NCBI GenBank assembly: GCA_903921205.1
Contig: CAIXPF010000157.1
Location: 1 to 63,852, forward strand
DNA from: an uncultured Acidimicrobiia bacterium
GTDB lineage: Bacteria; Actinomycetota; Acidimicrobiia; Acidimicrobiales; CAIXPF01
Length of the DNA stretch: 63,852 nt
Direction of reading: 5' to 3'
The translations under genes and the position numbers were made by a program. The notes below the pieces were generated by a model. The model made no database searches. It saw only the letters and a list, made by a program, of their open reading frames with translations, and had not been told where the DNA came from. Each line of letters begins with the position of its first letter. Positions within the stretch are counted from its first letter, which is position 1. Of the stretch, positions 26,130-35,009 are shown in pieces.

Positions 26130-27851
26130 ATGTCCGTAGAGTCCGAGCCCACCGCCGGGGGCGTTGTCGCCGGACTGTCGATCGATGATGGCTCGTTGCG
26201 GGTCGTCGTGATCGAGCGCGGCGACCAGCCGACCGTTGTCGAGGCCGCTGAGGCGGACCTTGCGCCCGGCACGGTGCGTGACGGGCGGGTCGTGGACCAG
26301 CCGGCGCTGGCCCGACGCATCGGCGCGTTGTGGCACGCACTGAACCTCGGTGGGGTCCCGACGTTCCTCGGCCTGCACCCGCTTGACGGTGAGGTGCAGG
26401 TCGTGGCGGTGGCGGACTGGCCGCGTTCGGGTTGGCCGGCGGAGGTCCGGGCCGTGGCGGCCCAGCGGCGCCGTGAGCTCGACGCCGAACCGGTGTGGAA
26501 CGCCGACCGGTTCGACACCGACGACGGCCCGCTCGCCCGAATCGTGTCCTGCCGGCGGGAGGACCTCTCCTCGGCGGTCTGGGCGGCCCGGCGCAGCGGC
26601 GTCTGGCTGGCAGGGGTCGAACTGTCGGCGCTGGCGGTGGAGCGGGTACTGCTCGGCGGCCCCCCGCTGTCGTCGCTGTTGGTCGACGGTACCGGCGCGG
26701 GCCCGGTGACGGTGCTCCTGCTCCAGGTGGGGGTGGCGGTGCGGTGCTGGCGGGCTCCCCGCACGGCGGCGGATGCCGACATGCTGAACCTGGTCCCGCT
26801 CGACGCGGTGACCGCCCAGGCCCTGCTGCAGGAACCTGCCCACCCTTGGGCCGACCTCGTGGCGGCCAGGGTCGCGGTGTCTGCGCCGGCCCGGCTCGTG
26901 GGGCCGGGTGCCGGCTTGGCGGCGACCAGTCCCGTGCCGCAGCCCGGGTTCGCTGCGGCGTTCGGCCTCGCCTTGGCCGCTGCGGGTGTCGGCGCAGCGC
27001 CGGTCGATCTCCAGCCGGCCCTGCTGCACTCCGGCACCGAACGTCTGCAGGCCCGGATGGGTTCCCTCTCGGCTGCTGTGGTCTCGTCGGCACCCCCGGC
27101 TGCCGCGCCGTCGCCACCGCCCGCCGGGATGCCGTTGCCTGCACCGTCCGCACAGTCCGAACCCCCCGCGACGGTTCTGCCGGTCGAGCCCCTCATCCTG
27201 GTCGAGCCCCTCATGCCGGTTGCACCCGTCGTCCCGGCCGATCCGCCGGCTCCGGCGACCGAGGTCGTCGTGCCGTCGCCGGTGGTGCCCGACGATCGCC
27301 CGATCATCTCGCAGCCACGGACTGCTGTTCCCCAACGCACTCTGGCGGTGGAGGCGTTCCTGGCCGGCCCGGGTCCGTTGGTGGTGCCGAACGGGTCCGA
27401 TGACGAGCGTGGTCGGGTGCTGTCCGCCGAGTCCGAGCGTGGCCCGGAGTCGACAACTGCCCGCCCGGTCGGGATCGGGGCGTTTCACGGTGCCGACGGC
27501 GCGACGCGGTCCGGCGGTGCCGATGTCGGCTCGGTGGCGCCGTTGGACACCGCTCCCGCCGGGGTCGCGCCGGCTGCGCCCGCCCAGCCGGAGGTCGAGT
27601 CGCCGGAGGTCGAGTCGCCGGAGGTCGAGTCGCCCGAGGTCGAAGCGCCGGGGACGGCGACCGCCGAGGACGACGGGGCTGCGTTGCCGCACCGGGGGCG
27701 TCGGGCTGCCGCAGTGGCCGTGGTGGCCGGAGCGGCGGCGGTCGGCTCGTTCTTCGTCGTGCGGGACGTGCTGCCCGACTCCTCGGGCGACCGCGAGCCG
27801 CCCGCAACCACCGAGGCACCCGCCGCGGTCCCGAACCCGGGCCGTCCCTGA
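26130..27851 (+). CDS. PilM-like actin-fold domain with Pro-rich linker and membrane anchor
   Basis: 573 residues. The first ~300 (VVAGLSIDDGSLRVVVIERGDQPTVVEAAEADLAPGTVRDGRVVDQPALARRIGALW) resemble PilM/type IV pilus-like actin-fold proteins. It continues into a long Pro/Ala/Val-rich region with VEPL repeats and four PEVES repeats, then a single hydrophobic helix (AAVAVVAGAAAVGSFFVV) near the C-terminus and a short Pro-rich end. Topology suggests a cytoplasmic domain tethered to the membrane. No pilus genes are nearby, so the role is unknown. TACGGT 8 nt before the ATG. Confidence 0.65.
   Translation: MSVESEPTAGGVVAGLSIDDGSLRVVVIERGDQPTVVEAAEADLAPGTVRDGRVVDQPALARRIGALWHALNLGGVPTFLGLHPLDGEVQVVAVADWPRSGWPAEVRAVAAQRRRELDAEPVWNADRFDTDDGPLARIVSCRREDLSSAVWAARRSGVWLAGVELSALAVERVLLGGPPLSSLLVDGTGAGPVTVLLLQVGVAVRCWRAPRTAADADMLNLVPLDAVTAQALLQEPAHPWADLVAARVAVSAPARLVGPGAGLAATSPVPQPGFAAAFGLALAAAGVGAAPVDLQPALLHSGTERLQARMGSLSAAVVSSAPPAAAPSPPPAGMPLPAPSAQSEPPATVLPVEPLILVEPLMPVAPVVPADPPAPATEVVVPSPVVPDDRPIISQPRTAVPQRTLAVEAFLAGPGPLVVPNGSDDERGRVLSAESERGPESTTARPVGIGAFHGADGATRSGGADVGSVAPLDTAPAGVAPAAPAQPEVESPEVESPEVESPEVEAPGTATAEDDGAALPHRGRRAAAVAVVAGAAAVGSFFVVRDVLPDSSGDREPPATTEAPAAVPNPGRP
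27588..27647 (+). repeat. Four tandem 15-bp units encoding PEVES
   Basis: CCGGAGGTCGAGTCG three times exactly, then a variant unit (CCCGAGGTCGAAGCG), in frame inside the PilM-like gene. Such exact short tandem repeats are prone to length change between strains. Confidence 0.9.
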
Positions 27852-27909
27852 GTGTCCTGACCCGGCCCGTGCGGGTGGTCCGGGCTTTCCGCTCCGTCCG
27901 CCTTTTGCA

Positions 27910-27929
27910 CTACGCTCATAGGGCAAATT
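27910..27929 (+). promoter_or_regulatory. Shared suf motif upstream of sufD
   Basis: CTACGCTCATAG (27910-27921), 4 nt, AATT (27926-27929), about 70 bp before sufD. Preceded by TTTTGCA as in the sufB copy (TTTGTTA). Same CTA-N6-TAG-N4-AATT layout. Confidence 0.65.
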
Positions 27930-28000
27930 CGATCGGTGGCGCTGTCGCCGCACCGGCACGAACCTCGTGCCCCGACCTCCCCTGACCGAGGAGACGCCCT

Positions 28001-29257
28001 GTGAGCTCGCAGACCTTTGCAGCCTCCGCTGCGCTCGACGGTCCCGACTGGTTCCGTCAGTTCCGGCAGGCCGGCACCGAGGCGTTCGCTGCGGCGACGC
28101 GTCCCGACACCGACCAGGAGATCTGGCGGTACAGCCGCATTGCGGACCTCGACCTCGACGGCTTCGGTCCGGCGGGGTCGCTGGTCCTGCCGGTTCCCGA
28201 CGGGCTCGATGCCGATCTGGCCGATCCTGCCGGTGTGGCGGTGGTGGAGAACGGCCGGGTGGCGCGCTGCCGGCTCAGCCCCGAGTTGGCGGCCAAAGGC
28301 GTGCGGTTCGGGTCGGCCGCCGGCCTGGACCATGCCGAGCAGTATGTCGGTCAGGTCATCGGTCGCAGCGAGGATGCCTTGGCGGTTGCCAACGATGCCT
28401 TCGGGAGCGATCCGCTGGTGCTGGTGGTGCCCCGCGGCGTGACCGTCGGGCGCCCCATCGTGGTGGTCGACTGGGCGTCGGCGCCCGGGGCGGCGGTATT
28501 CAGCCGTCTCGTCGTGCGGGCCGAGGCCGGGTCATCGGTCAGCGTGGTCCACCTGCAACGCAGCGACTCCGAGCGGTGCTGGCTCGCCCCGGTCGTCGAG
28601 CTGTCCGCGGCCAACGATGCCCGGTTGGGCTACACCGTGCTGCAGGACCTCGGACGGGCCGCCTGGCAGACCGCCACCTTGGTGGCCGAGGCGCACCAGC
28701 AGTCCACCGTCGACGTCGTCGCCGCGGCCTTCGGCGGCGAGTACGCCCGTCTGCGGCTCGATCTGCGCATGCTCGGGCGAGGTGCGTCGGGCAACCTCGC
28801 CGCGCTGTACTTCGCGGACGGCGAGCAGATGTTCGACTTCCGTACCCTGCAGGATCACCGGGCCCCCGACTGCCGGTCGGACCTGTTGTTCAAAGGTGTG
28901 GTGGACGATCGTTCACATTCGGTGTACTCGGGCATGATCCATGTCCGCCCGGAGGCCCGAGGGACCAACGCATTCCAGACCAACCGCAACATCAAGCTCT
29001 CCGACGAGGCGTGGGCCGATTCGGTGCCCAACCTGCAGATCGAGAACAACGATGTGCGCTGCTCGCACGCCTCGACGGTCGGGCCGATCGACGAGGAGCA
29101 GCGGTTCTACCTCGAGAGCCGGGGTGTGCCGACCCGTCGGGCGGAGCAACTGATCGTGAGCGGCTTCTTCGACGACGTCGCCGCCCGGCTTCCCGCCGAC
29201 GAACTGCGGACCCGCATCGCGGCACTGGTCGGTGCCAAGCTGGGGGAGCAGCGGTGA
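28001..29257 (+). CDS. sufD: Fe-S cluster assembly protein SufD
   Basis: 418 residues; SufB paralogue and second scaffold subunit of SufBC2D. It has the core GSSVSVVHLQRS, the FRTLQDHRAPDCRSDLLFKGVVDDRSHSVYSGMIHVRPEARGTNAFQTNRNIKLSD stretch and DVRCSHASTVGPIDEEQRFYLESRGVPTRRAEQLIVSGFFDDV. The conserved His in CSHA is kept. GTG start with GAGGAG upstream. First gene of a tightly overlapped sufD-ferredoxin-sufC1 operon. Confidence 0.96.
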   Translation: MSSQTFAASAALDGPDWFRQFRQAGTEAFAAATRPDTDQEIWRYSRIADLDLDGFGPAGSLVLPVPDGLDADLADPAGVAVVENGRVARCRLSPELAAKGVRFGSAAGLDHAEQYVGQVIGRSEDALAVANDAFGSDPLVLVVPRGVTVGRPIVVVDWASAPGAAVFSRLVVRAEAGSSVSVVHLQRSDSERCWLAPVVELSAANDARLGYTVLQDLGRAAWQTATLVAEAHQQSTVDVVAAAFGGEYARLRLDLRMLGRGASGNLAALYFADGEQMFDFRTLQDHRAPDCRSDLLFKGVVDDRSHSVYSGMIHVRPEARGTNAFQTNRNIKLSDEAWADSVPNLQIENNDVRCSHASTVGPIDEEQRFYLESRGVPTRRAEQLIVSGFFDDVAARLPADELRTRIAALVGAKLGEQR

Positions 29258-29586
29258 TCCGGTTGTGCGCGGTGGACGAGCTCGCCCCCGGTCGGGCGCG
29301 TCGCTTCGACGTGGACGGGCTTCGGGTCGCCCTGGTTCGCTTCGACGACGACTTCTATGCCATCGGCGATCGTTGCAGCCATGCCGACGTGTCCCTCGCC
29401 GACGGTGATGTGCTGACGGAGTCGAAGGAGCTCGAGTGTTGGAAGCACGGCTCGGCGTTCTCGGTCGAGACCGGCGTGCCGAGCTGCCTTCCGGCGATCA
29501 AGGCGGTGCCCACCTATGACGTGGTGGTCGCCGACGGTGCGGTGTTCATCGTGCAGGACAAGAACCGGGAGGTTCACGACCGATGA
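29254..29586 (+). CDS. Rieske-type [2Fe-2S] ferredoxin in the suf operon
   Basis: 110 residues with the Rieske cluster motif CSHADVSLADG and CWKHGSAFSVETG (C-x-H and C-x2-H), preceded by a small beta domain. It resembles soluble Rieske ferredoxins of dioxygenases. Its place between sufD and sufC, with 4-bp overlaps on both sides, suggests that it delivers electrons for cluster assembly or is an early target; this gene order also occurs in other actinobacterial suf operons. Confidence 0.93.
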   Translation: MIRLCAVDELAPGRARRFDVDGLRVALVRFDDDFYAIGDRCSHADVSLADGDVLTESKELECWKHGSAFSVETGVPSCLPAIKAVPTYDVVVADGAVFIVQDKNREVHDR

Positions 29587-30320
29587 GTTCGGTGTTGGAG
29601 ATCAAGGGCCTGCGCGCCGCGGTGGGCGGCAAGGAGATCCTGCACGGTATCGACCTGCGGATCGCCTCCGGCGAGGTGCACGCGGTGATGGGGCCCAACG
29701 GGGCCGGCAAGTCGACGCTGTCGAGCGTCATCATGGGCAAGCCGGGCTATGAGGTACTGGGCGGTACGGTCACCCTTGATGGGCAGGACCTGCTGTCCCT
29801 GGCGCCGTGGGAGCGGGCCCAGGCCGGGTTGTTCCTGGGCATGCAATACCCGACCGAGGTTGCCGGGGTCGGGGTGGTCGACCTGCTGGTCGAGGCGGCG
29901 CGCAGTGCCGGCCGGGATCCGTCGGCGGTGCCGGCGGCCGTTGCGGCCGAGGCCGAACGCATCGGCCTCGACGTGAAGTTGCTGCTGCGCTCGCTCAACG
30001 TCGACCTCTCCGGTGGCGAGAAGAAGCGCAACGAGACCCTGCAGCTGGCGGTGCTCCGACCGAAGTTCGCCATTCTCGACGAGATCGATTCCGGGCTCGA
30101 CATCGACGCGCTGCGTGCCGTCGCCCAGCGGGTCGAGGCCGCGACCGAGGAGTTCGGGCTCGGCGTGCTGGCCATCACCCACTACCACCGGCTGCTCGAC
30201 GAGCTGAAGCCGGACGTCGTGCACATCCTGGCCCGGGGGGTCATCGTCACCAGCGGCGGTCCCGAGCTCGCAGGCCAGGTCGAGGTCGACGGGTACGCGG
30301 CGTTCGCCGCAGCCGGCTGA
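29583..30320 (+). CDS. sufC: Fe-S cluster assembly ATPase SufC (copy 1)
   Basis: 245 residues, ABC-type ATPase of the Suf complex. Walker A GPNGAGKST, SufC-specific LSGGEKKRNE signature, Walker B ILDEIDSGLD and the switch His in ITHYHRLL are intact, so it should hydrolyse ATP. It overlaps the ferredoxin gene by 4 bp. Its sequence differs markedly from the second SufC at 32125-32880; being co-translated with SufD, it may be the SufD-facing subunit (inference). Confidence 0.95.
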   Translation: MSSVLEIKGLRAAVGGKEILHGIDLRIASGEVHAVMGPNGAGKSTLSSVIMGKPGYEVLGGTVTLDGQDLLSLAPWERAQAGLFLGMQYPTEVAGVGVVDLLVEAARSAGRDPSAVPAAVAAEAERIGLDVKLLLRSLNVDLSGGEKKRNETLQLAVLRPKFAILDEIDSGLDIDALRAVAQRVEAATEEFGLGVLAITHYHRLLDELKPDVVHILARGVIVTSGGPELAGQVEVDGYAAFAAAG

Positions 30321-30342
30321 CAACCGCCGCTGCTCGACGGTG

Positions 30343-30370
30343 GGACCCGAGGGTCGGCACCGTCGGGTCC
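30343..30370. terminator. Hairpin between converging sufC1 and sufU
   Basis: GGACCCGA (30343-30350) pairs with TCGGGTCC (30363-30370), 8-bp stem, 12-nt loop, placed to serve both strands. Confidence 0.6.
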
Positions 30371-30387
30371 GGATACCGGCGGCCGGC

Positions 30388-30861
30388 TCAGCCGGTGGTG
30401 CCGCCGGCCTCGTCGATGGCCTGGTTCAGGGTGTTCCACGACAGAATCGCGCACTTGATGCGCGACGGGAACTTCATCACGCCCTTCAACGCCTCGAGCT
30501 CGCCGAGGGCGACGTCGGGGTGTTCGTGGGGTTCGGAGTCCTCGTCGTGGCCGTGGTCGCCGACGTTGAGCATGCCCTTGAACGCATGGGTCAGCTCCGT
30601 CACCTGGGCGAGGGACTTGCCCTTCACCGCCGCCGACATCATCGAGGCCGAGGACTGGCTGATCGAGCAGCCCTGCCCGCCGATCTTGATGTCCTGGACC
30701 ATGTCTCCGTCGAGCACGAGGTACACCACGACCTCGTCGCCGCACAGCGGGTTCAACCCTTCCACCCGAACGGCCGGCGGTGTGGCCAGCTCGCCGCGGT
30801 TGCGGGGGGTCTTGTAGTGGTCGAGCACGATCTCGCGATAGAGGTCTTCGAGGCCAGGCAT
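30388..30861 (-). CDS. sufU: SufU zinc-dependent sulfurtransferase
   Basis: 157 residues. SufU accepts persulfide sulfur from SufS. The Zn/active-site residues are present: LNPLCGDEV (Cys and Asp), GQGCSISQSSASMM (Cys) and RIKCAILSW (Cys), with the long insertion typical of SufU versus IscU. ATG 30861 is preferred over an upstream in-frame ATG that would overlap sufS. It begins 4 bp after the sufS stop. Confidence 0.94.
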   Translation of the reverse strand: MPGLEDLYREIVLDHYKTPRNRGELATPPAVRVEGLNPLCGDEVVVYLVLDGDMVQDIKIGGQGCSISQSSASMMSAAVKGKSLAQVTELTHAFKGMLNVGDHGHDEDSEPHEHPDVALGELEALKGVMKFPSRIKCAILSWNTLNQAIDEAGGTTG

Positions 30862-30865
30862 GGGA

Positions 30866-32124
30866 CTACCAGTCGAAAAGGGCATCGGCGGCGCCGATGG
30901 CGTCCACCAGCGCGTCGATGTCGGAACGGTCGTTGTACAGGTACCAGCTGGCGCGGGCGGCAGCGGCCACGCCGAGGGATTTCATGAGCGGCTTCGCACA
31001 GTGGTGGCCGGCGCGAACGCAGACCCCGCGCTCGTCGAGGACCTGGGAGAGATCGTGGGGGTGCACGTCCTTGTAGACGAACGTGGCGATGCCGCAGCGT
31101 CGGCCCGGCTCGGCGGAGCCCAGGATGCGGAGGTCGTCGCTGTACCGTTCGGTCAACTGGCGGAAGGCGTAGGCGGTCAGGGCTTGTTCATGGGCCAGGA
31201 TCCGGTCCATGCCGATGCCGAGCAGGTAGTCGACCGCTGCGCCGAACCCGACGGCCTCGGCGATGGCCGGGGTGCCCGCCTCGAACTTCTGGGGCAGCGC
31301 CGCCGGGGTGAACCCGTCGACCGTCACGTTGAGGATCATGGAGCCACCACCGAGGAACGGCGGCATCTCCTCGAGGATCTCCTCGCGGCCCCACAGGGCC
31401 CCGATCCCGGTCGGGCCGCACAGCTTGTGCGCCGAGAAGGCGATCCAGTCGGCACCGAGCGCCGACACGTCACAGCTGTGGTGGGGAACGTACTGGCAGG
31501 CGTCGATCAGCACCTTGGCACCGGCACCATGGGCGGCATCGGCGAGCAGGCGTACCGGCGTGAGGGTGCCGAGCACGTTGGACGCCGCCGACACGGCGAG
31601 CAGCTTCGCCCCGTCGAGGAGCTGGTCGAGGTTGCTCAGGTCCAGCTGGCCGTCGTCGGTCAGACCGATCCAGCGGATCTCGAAACCGTTCTGCTGCGCC
31701 ATGATCTGCCACGGCACGATGTTCGAGTGGTGCTCGAGCAGCGACAGGACCACGGCGTCGCCGGCGTGCAGGTGCTGCCGCCCCCAGGTCTGTGCCACGA
31801 GGTTGACCGCCTCGGTGGCGTTGCGGGTGAAGATCAGCTCGCGGCTCGAGGCGGCGCCGACGAATCCGGCGACCTTCTCGCGGGCCCCCTCGAGACCGTC
31901 GGTGGCCTCCTCGGCGAGCTGGTAGGCGCCCCGGTGCACGTTGGCGTTGTGCCGCTCGTAGTAGGTGGTCATGGCATCGAGCACCTGACGGGGCTTCTGC
32001 GACGAGGCCGCCGAGTCGAGGAACACGATGGGATGGCCGCGCTCCTGGCGCTCGCTGATCAGCGGGAAGTCGGCCTTGATGGCGGCAACGTCGAGCGGGG
32101 CGGGCCCGCCAGCGGTCTCGTCGG

Positions 32125-32137
<13 letters not shown>
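30866..32137 (-). CDS. sufS: Cysteine desulfurase SufS
   Basis: 423 residues, class II PLP cysteine desulfurase supplying sulfur for clusters. PLP lysine in AFSAHKLCGPTGIG, active-site Cys in RAGHHCAKPLM, and PLP-stacking His in LLEHHSNIVPWQ. It overlaps the sufC2 stop by 13 bp and is followed directly by sufU, forming sufC2-sufS-sufU. Confidence 0.96.
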
Positions 32138-32880
<743 letters not shown>

Positions 32881-32892
32881 GGCACCGATGCT

Positions 32893-32912
32893 AATTCGCA
32901 CTACGGCGATAG
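32893..32912 (-). promoter_or_regulatory. Shared suf motif upstream of sufC2
   Basis: Read on the minus strand: CTATCGCCGTAG (32912-32901), 4 nt, AATT (32896-32893). The AATT overlaps the TAGCAT -10-like box, so a bound regulator would cover the promoter. Flanks extend the dyad to ACTA-N6-TAGT. Confidence 0.65.
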
Positions 32913-32963
32913 TGGAAATGTCGCGGCACGGACTGCGGTGGTTCGCGAGCCGGCCGCGCGGCG

Positions 32964-33365
32964 TCAGCTGCGGTGCTGGTGAAGGTCTTCCTTCCAGGCC
33001 CGGAAACGGTCGTGGACCGCGCCACTCGGACCTGTGCCGTGGCCGCTGCCGTCGGCGAGGAGGGTGAAGGTGTGGCGGACGGACGGATCGTCCCAGTGCA
33101 GCGCCATCCAACGCGACGGCTCGGCCTGCTCGGGCGATCCAGGCCTGGGGGTGGTGCCCGGGCCGGCCCGCCACAGCAGCCAGGGCCCGATCCGGCGGAG
33201 GTACACCGACCCCGGGTGACCGAGGTCGTCGCCGAGACAGAGGAGCTCCGCAGGGGCTTCGGTCCATGCTTCGGCGGGGATGTTGCGGTCCACCGGCGGG
33301 GTGGCCGGCAGCTGCTCGGTGCTGACCGGGGTCAGGTCGAGGGGTCGGTCTCGGCGCGGTGCCAT
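32964..33365 (-). CDS. Hypothetical protein (133 aa)
   Basis: 133 residues from ATG 33365. Compact mixed alpha/beta content with PGSVYLRRIGPWLLWRAGP and RWMALHWDDPSVRHTFTLLADGSG, conserved-looking aromatic residues, and a charged C-terminus. No family recognised. It begins 16 bp after the MBL hydrolase stop and is probably co-transcribed with it. Confidence 0.6.
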   Translation of the reverse strand: MAPRRDRPLDLTPVSTEQLPATPPVDRNIPAEAWTEAPAELLCLGDDLGHPGSVYLRRIGPWLLWRAGPGTTPRPGSPEQAEPSRWMALHWDDPSVRHTFTLLADGSGHGTGPSGAVHDRFRAWKEDLHQHRS

Positions 33366-33381
33366 CGGCCGGTGGTGCCGA

Positions 33382-34008
33382 TCACCAGCCCCGGGCGACC
33401 CAGGTGTCGAGCTGGGGACGTTCGTTGCCGATCGTGGTGTCGATGCCGTGGCCCGGCAGCACCAGGGTGCCGGCGTCGAGCGGACGGAACAGCCGGTCCT
33501 CGATGGAGCGGATGATCGTGTCGAAGTTGCCGAACTCGTAGTTGGTGGCACCCGGCCCACCGGGGAAGAGGGTGTCGCCGCTGAAGAGAATCGGGGAGCC
33601 CTCGAGCCGGAAGCACATCGAGCCGGGGGTGTGGCCCGGGGTGGCGATGGTGTGCAGCTTCAGCTTGCCGACCTGATAGACGTCGCCGTCGTCGACGACG
33701 AAGTCGTAGGTCTCCTTGATCAGCACGTGGTCGCCCGAGGCGATCCCCACGTCGATGCCGGCATTGCGCACGGCGGGCACCGCCTGGATGTGATCGAAGT
33801 GGCCGTGGGTCTCGAGCACCTTGTTGACCCCGAGCGAGCGGCACAGTTCGAGCAGCAGCTCGTGTTCGTTGGCGGCGTCGATCAGCACGGCGTCGCCGGT
33901 CTGCTTGCAGCGCAGGACGAACACGTTGTTCTCGTAAGGGCCGACCACCACCTTGTGGATCTCGGCCTGGGTGTCCTCGTAGTGCAGGGTGTTGGTGGGC
34001 GCTGCCAT
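33382..34008 (-). CDS. MBL-fold hydrolase (glyoxalase II-like)
   Basis: 208 residues. Metal motif THGHFDHIQAV, then TPGHTPGSMCFRLEG, FSGDTLFPGG and the final VLPGHG, the glyoxalase II/persulfide-dioxygenase-like arrangement. Note the motif is HGHFDH rather than THxHxDH, still supplying the metal ligands. TAGTCT lies 6 nt before ATG (34015-34020). Substrate probably a thioester or other small ester; not assigned. Confidence 0.9.
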   Translation of the reverse strand: MAAPTNTLHYEDTQAEIHKVVVGPYENNVFVLRCKQTGDAVLIDAANEHELLLELCRSLGVNKVLETHGHFDHIQAVPAVRNAGIDVGIASGDHVLIKETYDFVVDDGDVYQVGKLKLHTIATPGHTPGSMCFRLEGSPILFSGDTLFPGGPGATNYEFGNFDTIIRSIEDRLFRPLDAGTLVLPGHGIDTTIGNERPQLDTWVARGW

Positions 34009-34064
34009 GGGTCGAGACTAGGTCGCCGGGCTGTCCCGCGCTCGTGTGTGCGCACCCGGAGCAC

Positions 34065-34496
34065 TCAGGCCAAGGGGCTGATGACCTCGCAGCCCAGCCC
34101 GGCCGCCGCCGGGATCTGCTGGCGGTCGAAGGTGAGAAAGCCCGCCGGGCGGGGCAGCCGATCGGCGGAGGCCAGCTGGAGGGCATCCACGCTGCGCAGG
34201 CCGAAGTGGGCGCCGAGCTGCGCGGCACGGGTGAGGCACCGGGCATCGAGCGGGATGACCCAGAACGCGTCCCAGTCGCGTTGCAACGCCGCGGTGAGCC
34301 GCTCGTGCTGGGCGGCGTGGGCGCTGAGGCGGCGCAGGGCCAGGGCGCACTCGCTGTGGGTCAGCGCCGACGCGCACCAGGCGTCGCTGGTGGCCATGGC
34401 CTCGAGGACGAGGTCGCGGTCGGCGTTGTGCACGTAGCGGCGCACCAGCGCCGAGGTGTCGACGAACAACAGCGGCCGGCGTTCGATGCCGCTCAT
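34065..34496 (-). CDS. PIN-domain ribonuclease toxin (VapC-type)
   Basis: 143 residues. PIN acidic residues: D in LLFVDTSALVRRYV, E in LTHSECALALRR, D in LRSVDALQLASA and the late D in FLTFDRQQ. VapC toxins cleave tRNA or rRNA and are neutralised by a cognate antitoxin. ATG at 34496 overlaps the antitoxin stop by 4 bp (ATGA), the usual coupled order. Confidence 0.9.
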   Translation of the reverse strand: MSGIERRPLLFVDTSALVRRYVHNADRDLVLEAMATSDAWCASALTHSECALALRRLSAHAAQHERLTAALQRDWDAFWVIPLDARCLTRAAQLGAHFGLRSVDALQLASADRLPRPAGFLTFDRQQIPAAAGLGCEVISPLA

Positions 34497-34939
34497 CGGC
34501 CGCGCAGCTCCTCGATCACCCGATCGAGCCGCACGTCGACCGCGAGGTCCTCGGCCGTCGGGGCGACGGCCGGTCGCACGGTCCGTGGCGGCTCCACCAG
34601 GCCTGCCGCGGCGAGGTCGGCCAGCGTCGGTGGGCCGGGTGCGGTCAACGGCCCGAGCTGGGCCATCGGATGGCCGTCGACGCTGACGATGATCCGTTCG
34701 CCGGCCGCAGCGCGCCGCACCACGGCGGCGACCTGGTTGCGCAGCTCGCGCACGCCGATGACCGCCACGGGTCCACCGTTCGCTGCCGGCCCGGTGGCGA
34801 ACCCTGGGTCGGGTTCGGCGTCGGCGTCGAGGCAGGCGGCACAGCGCACAGCCGCTGCGGTGCCAGTGGGGGCGAGCAGCAGGTCGAGCTCGTCGAGGGG
34901 GTTCCCGCAGCGGGCGCACGGCTGTTCGGGACGAGCCAC
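34493..34939 (-). CDS. Antitoxin: zinc-ribbon fused to Phd/YefM-type domain
   Basis: 148 residues from GTG 34939. Residues ~8-40 have two CxxC pairs (CARCGN and RCAACLD), a zinc-ribbon-like knuckle. The middle (VIGVRELRNQVAAVVRRAAAGERIIVSVDGHPMAQLGPL) is a typical Phd/YefM (prevent-host-death) antitoxin DNA-binding domain, and the C-terminal helices would bind the toxin. A zinc ribbon on an antitoxin is unusual. TACACT is 6 nt before GTG (34946-34951) and a palindrome TGTGTACACA lies behind it, so autoregulation on a leaderless transcript is likely. Confidence 0.8.
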   Translation of the reverse strand: MARPEQPCARCGNPLDELDLLLAPTGTAAAVRCAACLDADAEPDPGFATGPAANGGPVAVIGVRELRNQVAAVVRRAAAGERIIVSVDGHPMAQLGPLTAPGPPTLADLAAAGLVEPPRTVRPAVAPTAEDLAVDVRLDRVIEELRGR

Positions 34940-34956
34940 CCGAACAGTGTAGCACT

Positions 34957-34966
34957 TGTGTACACA
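34957..34966. promoter_or_regulatory. Palindromic candidate operator of the toxin-antitoxin pair
   Basis: TGTGTACACA, a perfect 10-bp dyad immediately upstream of the antitoxin -10-like box, the normal place for antitoxin autorepression. Confidence 0.55.
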
Positions 34967-34968
34967 CG

Positions 34969-34987
34969 GCGATTCGACGTCGATTCG
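34969..34987. repeat. 19-bp intergenic motif, copy 3 of 3
   Basis: GCGATTCGACGTCGATTCG, identical to 19412-19430. It sits 9 bp upstream of the TAGCCT box of the acyl-CoA dehydrogenase, across its -35 region; TTCGAC inside it is 18 bp from the box and could itself act as a -35 element. Confidence 0.5.
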
Positions 34988-35009
34988 GCGGGGCCGTAGC
35001 CTGACGTGC

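Noticed and set aside
27588..27647. CRISPR-like or mobile repeat
   Set aside because: Units are 15 bp, contiguous without spacers and in frame inside a gene: a coding tandem repeat.
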